NCBI GenBank assembly: GCA_031310005.1
Contig: CM062387.1
Coordinates: 1,922,001-1,986,000, forward strand
Direction of reading: 5' to 3'
From: Dactylellina haptotyla
Lineage: Eukaryota > Ascomycota > Orbiliomycetes > Orbiliales > Orbiliaceae
DNA length: 64,000 nt
A program made the position numbers and the translations under genes. A model generated the notes under the pieces. The model was given only the letters and a program-made list of their open reading frames with translations, made no database searches and was not told the origin of the DNA. Position 1 is the stretch's first letter. Every line of letters begins with the position of its first letter. This document shows, in pieces, positions 54,506 to 64,000 of the stretch.

Positions 54506-57286
54506 CTACTTCCCATCCATGCTCCCAAACCGATTCGACCTAAAAAACCGCCCAAAATTCTTCATGCTCTCGTTCAACCCGGCCACGCCTTCCTTCATCC
54601 CATCCGCTACATCCTTCACCCCAGCGTTCAACTGCACCGTACTAGCACCGGGACTACTCGCCGCGGTACCCATACCCCCCGTACCCGCATTACTAGGCGT
54701 ACCTAACCGGTCCACGCCTTCCTTCATACCCTGCATAAGTGCATTTCCTAACATTGCCGCATCAAACTTCCCAGTGAGGCCAGGGGATATCACCAACCCG
54801 CCGGGTCCGCCGGATATACTTATCCCTGGTGCCGTTAGACCGCTACTCTGGTTATTAATGTTACTGACGTTGAGGAGGTTCATGATAGGGTTTGCTTCTG
54901 GTAAATTATCATATGCAGCCTTGTGTGCGTGGAAGAGCTCGATACGTTCGGACAAGTCCCGGCCTTTGATGTTTTTGATGTCGAGGATTTTGCGGAAATT
55001 TTGTTCGGATTTGTCGGCGATGTGGATTAAGTAGGCTTGGACTAGGCCTTCGGGCGGGGAGGAGCGGACTTGGATTACTTTTAGGACTGTGTCGATGCGG
55101 TTTATTGCGCGAGAAACGTGTTTGATGAAACTAGTGAAGGGTATTAGTTAGATAGATAGAAAACGAAGGAGTTGTTCGAAGAGCATACGTTGTAGGAGCG
55201 GTGACGCCTTCCTCAGCGGTGAGGGTCATCAGTTCTTCGAGGCACTTCTTTATCGAGTATACATCGAGTAGCATCTATATAACCGTTAGTCATGTACTCA
55301 GAACATAACAGATGCGAACGTGACTTGCCTGCTCGGCGCCAACCTCTGAAATAGGTTTACACGCCATGAGATTCGCCAAGATAGTGTTCGATATATTCTC
55401 AACCAAGCGATCGCAGAAAGCGCGCTTATACTGCTCCTTGACTATTAAGTTCAACACTTTCTCGGCTTGCTCTTTAATAACCCGGATGAGCTCTCCAACA
55501 TATGTGCTGTGGTCTCCGACAGTCTCTAGTTTGCTCCACGGTGTATTTCGCATCTCCCTCCAAATCGGATCCAGTTCAGCTTCTACCTTTCGTGTCAGAG
55601 CTCTTATGGCGATACTGACAACACCTATAAACGTATCCTGCTGCTTTTCCATGTTAACTTTGGCTTTGAACTCCTCATCGATCCGGCCTTTTATGCGGTC
55701 CTCTAACTGCGAAGTCAGCGCGTGGCAGTAGTCTGCCGTATTCAGAACCGTAATGATAGTTTCATCGTTAGGTAGCATCATCCCGGGTTTGTCTGGGAGA
55801 TGGTAGAGCAACACGGTATCCGCATAGCCATCGAGGTACTTTGCAAATATCATCGACAAGTCGTACAGCTTGCTTCCTGCAGAAAGCTTAGCACACTGCG
55901 CGAATGTGACCCTATAGAACTGGAACAGCTCGATCGATGATGCCAGGACGGCGGAGGTATTAAACTCGTCATCCGGAGGGCGGATAGGTTGCGATCTGAA
56001 GACCGGTAATAGATTGGATAGCGTCTTTTCTTGAGAATCCACCCATAGACTTAGGTAAGGCTCGAATGCTTCGGAGATTGCCTTGCCGAATATCAGTGGT
56101 CGGTCGTCCCGCGAACTGACGGTGTCGATGGAGACTCTACTATCCACGGCGAATCGCTTTTCGAGATACTGTTCAAAGTCGAGGGTTTCTTGAAGACAAT
56201 TGAGGAGGAGATTGACGTCGAGGCTCTTGCCGCCGTCCATCCGCATGGCTTTGACCAGAATGCCCTTGAAGTCCTCGCGTGTGTTGTCACAGAAGGTCCG
56301 AGCAAGGATCTCACCTACCCTCCAGAACGAGGGGAATATGTAGATGTGTTCTTCATCATACGTTTTCAGGATACGTTTCAGCCAAGCGTAGCGACGGGAG
56401 ATATTGTCCAGGGAGCCAGCTTCTTCGCTACCACGGAAAATTTGGCGGTATTCGCGAAGCTGGGTGTTGCAGAACCAGTTGATAAGTCGTGTTCGGGCGC
56501 TGTCGCCGACGGCATCCATGACTTCACAACCTTCTGAGAGCATGGCACGTCGAAGAGTGACTTCATCCTTTGTGAAAGTGATCTCAAAGTCCTCGCAGAC
56601 TTGTTCGAGTAGCTGGGATTGGAGTTCGGCAACATTGCGACTGAGGGTGGCGATTTGGTCGATGGAGCGGTATGATCTGAAGTGGGCCATGAGCTGGATG
56701 ACCGCCTGTAGGAGCTGTGCGCAGTCTCGGTATTGACGGAATTTTGTTTGCGCCTTCAATTGCTCGAACGCAGTAGCTGTATTCGTTCTTTGTTAGCTTC
56801 GATTGATCGTCTACGGAGAGTCCCGTGAGGCCAACTTACTCAGCATCTGTAGTCGCTTCAGTGCCGTCATTGATACTGTTAGATTCCGCTTGGTGGAGTC
56901 CAGACGCTTGATATCGGCAGTCATGGCGGTGATAGCCTGCTCCGTAGCTATAGCTCGGCCCCTCACCGTCTCGATGTTCTTGAACAGCTCGTCGAGGTCG
57001 GCCTTGGCAGCGGCGACGCGCGTGACGCTAGAGGCATCCGAGATGGCCTGGTTCGCGACCAGCGTCCGGATATCATCTTGGAGATTGGAGACATGGTCGT
57101 TTAGGGAGGAGGATACGGAGGGGAGGGCGGACAGAGAGCCGGGCGTGGCGAAGATGTCGTTCAGGTGGGCTACCGGGTCGTAGTCGGCTGTCGAAGCTCG
57201 GGTTAGCTCGCCAACGGGAGCACAGACGAGAACAAGGGGAGGAGAGTACCTGAATCTAATGGATCACTTGGGGCGACTCCATTCAT
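54506..57286 (-). CDS. VPS53: GARP complex subunit Vps53
   Basis: Five exons: 57286-57250, 57187-56840, 56776-55329, 55274-55189 and 55130-54506, giving 847 aa. The N-terminal coiled coil starts SADYDPVAHLNDIFATPGSL and DDIRTLVANQAIS, then VRGRAIATEQAITAMTADIK, the conserved Vps53 signature. The core has QYRDCAQLLQAVIQLMAHF, LKRILKTYDEEHIYIFPSFW and KYLDGYADTVLLYHLPD. The C-terminal part has IKHVSRAINRIDTVLKVIQV and a variable Gly/Ala-rich tail. It tethers endosome-derived vesicles at the trans-Golgi with Vps51, Vps52 and Vps54. The third intron (55328-55275) starts with GC, not GT (CAG|GCAAGT...TATATAG), and is needed to keep frame. Confidence 0.95.
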
Positions 57287-57539
57287 GGCGGCCACAGGAC
57301 TTGTGGCATCAGAGAAGGGCCGGTGGATGTGCTCGCTCGCCAGCTCGAAGCTCTCGTCGTCGATGTGGGCAGGAAGGTGACGTTGGAAGAAGCAACCAAC
57401 ACGCAGCAACGCGGCCGACGTTGAAATGTGGTCTCGCCGGACGTCACACAACAGCCTGTTTGGCCGCGGCAGGGGTCTAACGGGCTTATTATTCACGACT
57501 TTTATTCTAGTGAAACTAAATTATAACGCTCTCTATAAT

Positions 57540-58022
57540 CTATTTGTACATGAAGAGTCTACTATCGGCTCCTAAATCTATTTCCTCCCAATTCAACCAA
57601 TAAGTCCCATCTGTATGCATGTCGACGTCTCTTTCGGGTATCTTGGCGCCGGACGCCTCCTAGAAATATGATCATGCTTAATTACACATGCAACTCAATT
57701 ACTTGTATTTACAAGCTTACACATACGCTTCTTTAGTACTTATACAGAGCTTGGTAGCTTGGGGACCATTTTTGGGGAATTTTCAAGCTCTTGGGAAGAG
57801 GTGAGAGGTATTTATAATGTTGGCCATCTGTTTATTGTAGATATGTCAGTATTCTAATGTATGCAATAAAGCACTTCATGCTATAATTACCGCTCTCTTG
57901 TTATGCCCAGGTGAGCTCTCTCTGATCCTAGCTATCTTCGCAGTGGGACCTCGGGGAATGGGTGCTGCTAAGGCCGTGGCTGCGAAAAGCACAAGTAGTA
58001 GAACTCGCAACCGTTGATGCAT
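57540..58022 (-). CDS. Putative small secreted protein
   Basis: Exon 1 (58022-57891) gives a signal peptide, MHQRLRVLLLVLFAATALAA, then PIPRGPTAKIARIRESSPGH. The intron 57890-57660 (GTAATT...TTTCTAG, 231 bp) and exon 2 (57659-57540) give EASGAKIPERDVDMHTDGTY and WLNWEEIDLGADSRLFMYK, 83 aa in all. TTATATATTTATT lies about 40-50 bp upstream of the ATG. No cysteines remain in the mature part and no family is recognised. The intron is long for this locus and could hide another small exon. It is head-to-tail with VPS53, whose 5' flank occupies 57287-57539. Confidence 0.45.
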
Positions 58023-58668
58023 ATTCTTGCTTTCTGTCTGATAGCGAGTATTTAATAAATATATAAAGTGTTTTGGACTTCGTTAATCAAACCCGGGGTA
58101 CTTCAAAGGAAATTGGTTGAGAAATAATAGATAAAGATTGAAACCTGCAGAATTCCGTCTGCTTTTGAAACCTTCTGCGTCTCTTATAAGTATAATCAAT
58201 GGCAGCGTTATCACCAACCCCTTCACAGGATAGCTCGAAATGAGGAAGCAAGGCAAAGCTTCAAAATAAAACCGCAGCCAACGTGACCTGGAATCTCAAA
58301 GCCTGTTGGTCCCTAACCGAGGTGGCCGCAGTTCGGAATGCATCTGTGACAGCAGTGCAGATAGTCGCCTAAACACAGGAGAATGAGATCCAAGCTTATT
58401 CATAGAAGATAGCTCTCCAAGCTCGAGATATTACCAATCCTCGCCTGTCCCAGCCATTCTTTCCAGCATGTAATATGGAATTGACGACCGTCGAACGTTC
58501 CAGCTGCGCCCAGACCGTTCTCTCTCTTCGGTGTGCGGTGCGTTGTGTTGGGACCTGCTGCTGGCACAACACGACGCGTGAAACCTCCAACACCGCTATC
58601 AAACCAATCTCGCTGCCACCGAGCTGTCACATCGACATCGTCACCGCTTCATCTACACTCCACCCACA
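58023..58668. other. Intergenic: divergent promoter of the small secreted protein and YTH1
   Basis: Minus-strand ORFs at 58396-58630 are random in composition. TATAAAG at about 58064-58070 serves the minus-strand gene. Confidence 0.5.
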
Positions 58669-59537
58669 ATGGCCACCGCTACGGCAACGACTACCGCCAC
58701 GGTGGACTCGCTCATGGAAGATTCAAAGCCTACTCCTGTCGCGGACGTAGTTCAAACACCGTACTCCATGAACAAGTCCGCCAAATTCAGCTTCCTCCCC
58801 TTCCTCAAGAAAGAATACCGCTTCGGCCTCGACCCCAACCGCGAAGTCTGCCGTCTATTCCTCGCAGGCCATTGCCCGAACGGCAATGCTTGTCCCGATA
58901 GACACACAGTCGGTACAGCAGGTCTAAACAAGTACGCATCTTCACTAACTCTTTACATCCACATTCTTATCATCTACTAACACGTTTACAATGAGCGAAC
59001 AGTCTAGTATGCAAACATTGGCTGCGCGGCCTCTGCAAGAAAGGCGACGCCTGCGACTTCCTCCACGAATACAACCTCCGTCGCATGCCCGAATGCTCCT
59101 TCCTCATCCGCTACGGCTACTGCCAGAACGGCGACGACTGCCTCTACTTCCACCCGGACCCTGAAAACCGCATCCCGCCCTGCCCAAACTACGATAACGG
59201 GTTCTGCCCGCTGGGACCTACGTGCTCAAAAAAACATGTGCGCAAGACTATTTGCAAGTTTTATTTTGCGGGGTTTTGCCCGGATGGGCGGGAGTGTACC
59301 TGGGGCGCTCATCCGAAGTGGACGCGGGAGGTGCCGGAGCCGATTCCCAAAGTTGAGGGAGAGCGGAAGAGGTATAATGAGAGGGATGTGACGGATGACG
59401 ATATGGGAGTCAAAGGGAGGAGGAAATTCCAACACCCCGATGGCAGGGGTGATAGAGAGGGTGGTGGTGGGCAGGGCGGGCAAGGTGGCCGACGACGGTG
59501 GGGCAAAGGGAACTACCAAGACAGAGAGAAGAACTAA
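58669..59537 (+). CDS. YTH1: mRNA 3'-end processing zinc-finger protein Yth1 (CPSF30)
   Basis: Exon 1 is 58669-58931, the intron 58932-59002 (GTACGC...CGAACAG) and exon 2 is 59003-59537, giving 265 aa. Five CCCH zinc fingers follow one another: [81 protein letters not shown] and [21 protein letters not shown]. Number and spacing are those of Yth1/CPSF30. The C-terminus is Gly/Arg/Asp-rich ([20 protein letters not shown]). It binds the AAUAAA-region RNA in the cleavage and polyadenylation factor in the nucleus. Start ATG is preceded by no other in-frame ATG close by. Confidence 0.95.
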
Positions 59538-60040
59538 CAAGCTTCTCGCGGGGAACGATGTTGGAGCGGTGTATTTTGATTTCATGGCGTTATTGGATAA
59601 GCATTGTTACATATATCGGTTTGTACGTACAATCTACTAAATGATACCCCCAAAAAGAAACCAGAACAAGTCTTAGTAATATATTTTATTCAAACCCTCA
59701 TAGGAACAAATTATACTATCTAAGTGCAAATATGATCCTCCAATTAGCGCTCTATAAACCTCCCCTGCCGAAGATCGTGATTCGCAGCTTTCGCTCGTTA
59801 GCCGCGCTTGATACTCGCGATCGTCTACAGATCACAGCATATCAAAATTATCAATTCTGCTCCCCGTACGCCCCAATATATAAACGCCCGTGGAATGATA
59901 CCCACAAGATGCTACACGACACTGCAACCCTCCTTGCCTATTCCCTCCCTGAACGGCACCGCTCGAACCGATAATCTAAAACCCACTAGAGGAAGTCTAC
60001 GGCCTCCAGGTTGATCAGATCTAGATATCGCAATCTTCAT
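59538..60040. other. Intergenic with TATA box for the next gene
   Basis: CAATATATAAACG at about 59874-59886 is a good TATA element, some 155 bp upstream of the ATG at 60041. Otherwise nothing. Confidence 0.5.
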
Positions 60041-61840
60041 ATGACGGATATACTCCGAAAGGGCCTGGGCACACTCAGTCAACTCACGTCTCTCGCCGGG
60101 AGCGTCGTCCACTCCGTCGTCGACACCTTCACGGGGTCCTCTTCCCACGACGGCCCCGCCGCAGCGCCGCATAACCCGCAAGCAATGCATTCGCCTGGTG
60201 CGCACGATTACGACCTCACGGGGGACTATAATTCTAATGAGACACACCACAGCCTCCACGCTTCTTCTGCGGCTATGCTAGCGGGACCGGATAGGTTTTT
60301 GTTCTTGTTGACAGTGTTCGTCGGGTTGTGGATGGTTTTGCACGCTATTCCTGGCGTCCATGCGGGTGTGCTGAAACGACAGGATACGTCGAGCGAAGAA
60401 TCCGACGGATCGTTCACGTATTACCAGATCAACGGCAACGGACAGACAGAGTCCCCTATCATATTAGCGAACCCGCTCGGGCCTACAACGTCAGGGATGA
60501 CCACAGGATCGAATTATACGACGATTTTCCCGTCCTCGCACGATGGCACGGTTCATAATCACGTCTCTATAATAACCGAGCCGGAGACGACAGAGTTGGT
60601 TACGGATCTGGTGGTGGAGACGGATTTGATTACGGTTACGATATCGGATTTGGAGCCCAGCGTTACGACGACGGTGGATGGCGGGACGGTTACTGGTTTC
60701 CAGACTACGGTTGTTACGCATACGGGGACGTGGTTTCATACTCATCTGTCGAATGAGGAGCCGCATACGGCGAGTTGGACGCATTCGCATGTTGTCACCG
60801 CGCCGCCGGCGGAAGGATCTGGTGGTGATGATGGTGAAGGAGGGAATGGGAGTGAGGATACTGATGCGGATGGGCATTGGCCTGGGGATCCAGATGGGCA
60901 ATGGGACAGTGATGGCGATGGACATGGGCCGCCCGGTGGACCGGGTACGGGGCACGGTAATAATCCTAGTGATGATGATGGGGATGGTCACTGGCCGGGT
61001 GACCCGGACGGTCAATGGGATGAAGACGGAGACGGTCATGGACCACCAGGTGGGCCTGGTAGCGAGAGTCATGACGGTGACTGGGATGGACATTGGCCGG
61101 GTGATCCTGACGGACAGTGGGATCTGGATGGCGACGGGCACGGCCCACCTGGTGGTCCTGGAACCGGTAATGGGAATAACCCCAACGATGACGACGGCGA
61201 TGGGCATTGGCCTAATGACCCAGATGGCCATTGGGATCTAGACGGCGACGGACACGGTCCTACGGGTACTCGTCCGCCATGCCCTTTCGACACAGACAAC
61301 CACTCATCTGCTATCGATGACCAGGCGCATCATTCATCCGGTACGCTGACCTGGGCGCACGATATCACGTTAACTTACGTGACCACAAACACCCTCGTCT
61401 TCGATGGCACGACCTATCTAGACACGGAAACCAAAACCCTCACCGAAGAAGAAGACATCATCGTCACTACGAAAACCAACACCCTAGTCGACGACGGTAC
61501 GACATATCTGAACGTCGAAACGCTCACGTCCACGGAATTCGGCGAGATCATCGTCACCACGGAAACACAGACAATCGTCGACGATGGGACGACGTACACC
61601 GAGGTTGCGACTGTGACCACTACAGATTTACACTTCGACCCCGTGACGACTATCGATGCGACGGAATGGACGGAACACACGGCGACGCATCCACATAATA
61701 GCGGGCCGACGGAGTATATCCCTAGCCATACGCATCATCATACGTTTACGCTGTTGACGACGTTTACAACGATTATTACTACAGATTCAGCAACGTTAAC
61801 GTATACGGAGTGGGTTGGTGCTACTACTGTTACTTTGTGA
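60041..61840 (+). CDS. Surface protein with Asp-rich Ca-binding-like repeats
   Basis: Single exon, 599 aa. Residues 86-104 are strongly hydrophobic (RFLFLLTVFVGLWMVLHAI), followed by VHAGVLKRQ with a Kex2-type KR site. Read from Met79 this is a textbook signal peptide; from Met1 it would be a type II membrane anchor. Then come a Thr-rich part (ETTELVTDLVVETDLITVTI), four copies of an Asp/Gly/Pro repeat (DGHWPGDPDGQWDSDGDGHG-PPGGPG), and a Thr-rich end with repeats of TxTLVDDGTTYLNVETLT. The DxDGDG steps resemble calcium-binding thrombospondin type 3 or dockerin-like loops. Inferred to be an extracellular or wall protein. No GPI signal is seen at the C-terminus. Confidence 0.65.
   Translation: MTDILRKGLGTLSQLTSLAGSVVHSVVDTFTGSSSHDGPAAAPHNPQAMHSPGAHDYDLTGDYNSNETHHSLHASSAAMLAGPDRFLFLLTVFVGLWMVLHAIPGVHAGVLKRQDTSSEESDGSFTYYQINGNGQTESPIILANPLGPTTSGMTTGSNYTTIFPSSHDGTVHNHVSIITEPETTELVTDLVVETDLITVTISDLEPSVTTTVDGGTVTGFQTTVVTHTGTWFHTHLSNEEPHTASWTHSHVVTAPPAEGSGGDDGEGGNGSEDTDADGHWPGDPDGQWDSDGDGHGPPGGPGTGHGNNPSDDDGDGHWPGDPDGQWDEDGDGHGPPGGPGSESHDGDWDGHWPGDPDGQWDLDGDGHGPPGGPGTGNGNNPNDDDGDGHWPNDPDGHWDLDGDGHGPTGTRPPCPFDTDNHSSAIDDQAHHSSGTLTWAHDITLTYVTTNTLVFDGTTYLDTETKTLTEEEDIIVTTKTNTLVDDGTTYLNVETLTSTEFGEIIVTTETQTIVDDGTTYTEVATVTTTDLHFDPVTTIDATEWTEHTATHPHNSGPTEYIPSHTHHHTFTLLTTFTTIITTDSATLTYTEWVGATTVTL
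60861..61268 (+). repeat. Coding tandem repeat, four units of about 100 bp
   Basis: Units of about 32-36 codons built around DGHWPGDPDGQWD and DGDGHGPPGGPG, with diverged third positions, so protein-level constraint rather than recent expansion is suggested. It produces long shadow ORFs on the opposite strand. Confidence 0.85.
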
Positions 61841-62326
61841 TATGTTTTATATATGTATCTTGGTGAGCTCTGTTGGATTTTTTTGGTAGCTTTTGTCTGT
61901 GCGCTTCCTATATGGTTGGCTTCTGTTTTATTCGTCCAGTAATTATTAGTACTTAGTAGAAGAGAGAATCTTAATGTTAATAATTGCTTATATGTGTTCT
62001 TATAATGTAGAAAGGTGGTCAATGTTGCACAAGGCTAGATAGATATGAAAGGTGTGACACAGAGTTCTCGAAAAAGACCTGGGCATATGCACGAGCTGGG
62101 TGGCTGGCTAATTTATGTCTTGGAGATATATATCGATATAGATATAGGTGATATCGACATGGGTATACCGAGTTACGAGAATGAGGTTGTAGATATGCGA
62201 CTATAAGCGTCTTCAATCAGAAATTAGGAGAGCAACCAACATACCGATCGCCTGGGTGTCATACTTTTTAGGTTAGGCCGTCCCCGATCAAACTACCAGT
62301 TAGTAGATAATAGTAGAGGTAAATTC
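61841..62326. other. Convergent intergenic region
   Basis: AT-rich, with palindromic TATATATCGATATAGATATA near 62125-62150. No gene. Confidence 0.55.
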
Positions 62327-64000
62327 CTAGCCTTTAGTGTCCGTATACACAACTGATGGAACAACTGGGGTATCCTAACACCAGATAGATCAATATTCTG
62401 TAATGATATATGTAAAGACAAAATAATGAGAATACAGCATACCTCGGTAGCATCTAATAGCGATAAAACTTCATCCTGGCGCCAGTCGGCGATAACTCTA
62501 CCATCCCCCGAACTCACTTGCTGCCAAACCAGCACTGCCAAACTGACCAATGCCAAAAAGTCTACGCCGGCGAGTATGATACCGATAGCCACGGCACTCA
62601 TGGATGTATGATTGGGATCCCTGAATTTAATTTTTCCGCATAGTACTTTATTCAAGCCGTCGTCACCTCCCCGCTTATTCCAACTATTCACCATCCAACT
62701 AAGGTCTAAGTATTTCGGGACCTCAATCGAATCAATGATCTCGAGCTGGATCCTCGCCAAAGATATTGAAAACCATCGGGTGAGCTCAATCTTCCATTGT
62801 TCTGGATGAAGCCAAGCTTGTTCCTCACCGAAAACGTATGTTGCCGCTTGTAGAATAGCATCGGCGCGCCGAAACTGAAGAGTCGTTGCTAATGAATTAC
62901 CTACAGCTATTGTTTCCACAAAAAAAAGGGAACGTGAAAGTTCGAAATATTCCCCACCCGTTGTATTCACGTGTTTTTCATAACCAGGGCCTAGGAGTTC
63001 TCTGAAGTATCCTTCTAAACTTTCAATCGAGGGGCTGACAAACAAGCTTAACGGAGGTGTGCAATGTCCAGTAATAGAGCTGCAGAATTGCTTTTGCTCG
63101 GTGCAAGCAATCATGTTGAGAAAGTTGTCCATAGTGTAGAACGGTCCTTCACCAGGTGGAACGTCCTCGGGTATGTGATGGACAGCGAACCAAGGATCAT
63201 CCGATGGTTTCAGAAACAGTAAATCCCCTTGCAGTAGCAAGACACTAATATCATGTGCTGATGGATTTTCTGGTCGAATGGGTAGATGAATTCCGTCGCC
63301 TAATACACCCGGAACAGGGACTACGTAGAGTGACCACCCTTCCGGATAATCGATTTTGTATGAATGAGTGAAGTTCTTGACTTGGTCTGGTCTCGCAGGA
63401 TCCAATTCTCCTTGATCTTGGAAAAAGGAGTATTCGTGATATCCATCTTCTTCTTGGAGAATTTTGAAAAGATTCACATCGACAACTGCACATCTAGACC
63501 AGCGCCTGAAAGATATCTGCTTCCCGTACTTGTTGTTTATACCCAGCTGACTTAACGTGACATTCCCAGAGTCCATGGAAAATGCCGACTCCTCGCCCCT
63601 CCAGCAGGTCCCGTTCCTGAATGGGCACCGGACATTGCTCTCCGTGAGGAACGGGATCGATCCCGTCATGAATTTGTTACAGTCCACGACAGATTGTGAG
63701 CTTCCCCCGCTATAGCAGGTCCGAGCATAGTTCTCTGCATCGACGCTTTTGTTTACTCCGAAATCCGCGAATACTTTCTTTAGCTGTACTCTGTCGTCAA
63801 ATGTCGTATTTGAATCGAGAGGTATTGGAACCCACACCCCACAAGTCGGCGTCACCTTCGAGACAACCACCTTCCCAACGACTATCTGTGACACCAGTAA
63901 CCCAGCAGCGATGAAGACGCAAACATGTGCAATCGAAAATACCGATACAACGAGCTCGCTAACGGACCGACCCGTAATCACCCGCTTGTACCCATCCCCA
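62327..64000 (-). CDS. Large membrane/extracellular hypothetical protein, N-terminus cut by window
   Basis: The frame runs off the right edge (upstream residues GYKR lead into VITGRSVSELVVSVFSI). A membrane helix at the visible start (AHVCVFIAAGLLVSQIVVG), a Cys-containing extracellular region of about 400 residues with several N-x-S/T sites (DCNKFMTGSIPF, NVRCPFRNGTCW, ACTEQKQFCSSITGHCTPPL) and a second helix near the end (AVAIGIILAGVDFLALVSLA) match a common fungal hypothetical membrane family. The C-terminus depends on splicing. The 68-bp intron 62442-62375 gives DATE-EDTPVVPSVVYTDTKG; without it the frame stays open to 62293. Function unknown. Confidence 0.65.

Noticed and set aside
57287-57496. 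N-terminal extension of VPS53 (frame open upstream of 57286)
   Set aside because: Upstream residues do not resemble Vps53; MNGVAPSDPLDS leads directly into the conserved start.
60861-61268. Regular repeats that could suggest a CRISPR-like array
   Set aside because: Units are contiguous, coding and diverged at third positions, with no unique spacers; the genome is fungal.
60491-61299. Minus-strand ORFs of up to 246 codons across the Asp-rich repeats
   Set aside because: Shadows of the coding tandem repeat on the plus strand.

Overview
The window is nuclear DNA of a filamentous ascomycete (Pezizomycotina). Evidence for this is short spliceosomal introns (mostly 45-130 bp, many with CTAAC-type branch sites), fungal gene families (DUF6923, DUF5672, PL4 lyase, Clr5 domain, fungal HNH) and scattered 5S rRNA genes. 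The mix of many lineage-specific secreted or orphan genes with moderate GC would suit Orbiliomycetes (nematode-trapping fungi), but that is inference; nothing here fixes the species.

Layout. 0-13.7 kb is sparse. It holds the 5' part of a secreted carboxylesterase, a Thr-rich secreted DUF6923 protein, three 5S rRNA genes on the minus strand, one intact two-exon gene, and several decayed gene remnants (retropepsin-like, HNH nuclease, smaller pieces). 13.8-26.8 kb carries a rhamnogalacturonan lyase, a small Cys-rich protein, a very long secreted subtilisin-like pseudoenzyme with a mucin-like stalk, an unrecognised protein and a MATE transporter. 27.9-42.5 kb is housekeeping and regulatory: eIF4A, a Clr5-domain protein, two small unknown genes, a DUF5672 glycosyltransferase-like membrane protein and a 1411-aa VIT-VWA protein. 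43.3-54.3 kb is a run of six genes that I cannot assign to known functions, including an array of three diverged paralogues. 54.5-64 kb returns to conserved genes (VPS53, YTH1), with a small putative secreted protein between them, then a repeat-rich Ca-binding-like membrane or secreted protein and a large membrane protein cut by the window edge.

Most multi-exon models were built by hand and check out in reading frame: eIF4A (5 exons, one of 16 nt), VPS53 (5 exons, one GC-AG intron), VIT-VWA (4 exons), MATE (5 exons) and the 10-exon orphan at 43.3 kb. No tRNA, CRISPR array, plain DNA transposon or intact retroelement was seen.

The most unusual items are the three-gene paralogue array at 46.0-50.6 kb (apparently two beta-grasp-like domains per protein, a family I do not recognise), the triad-less subtilisin-mucin protein at 18.1-23.3 kb, and a divergent 5S rRNA gene whose differences preserve base pairing.
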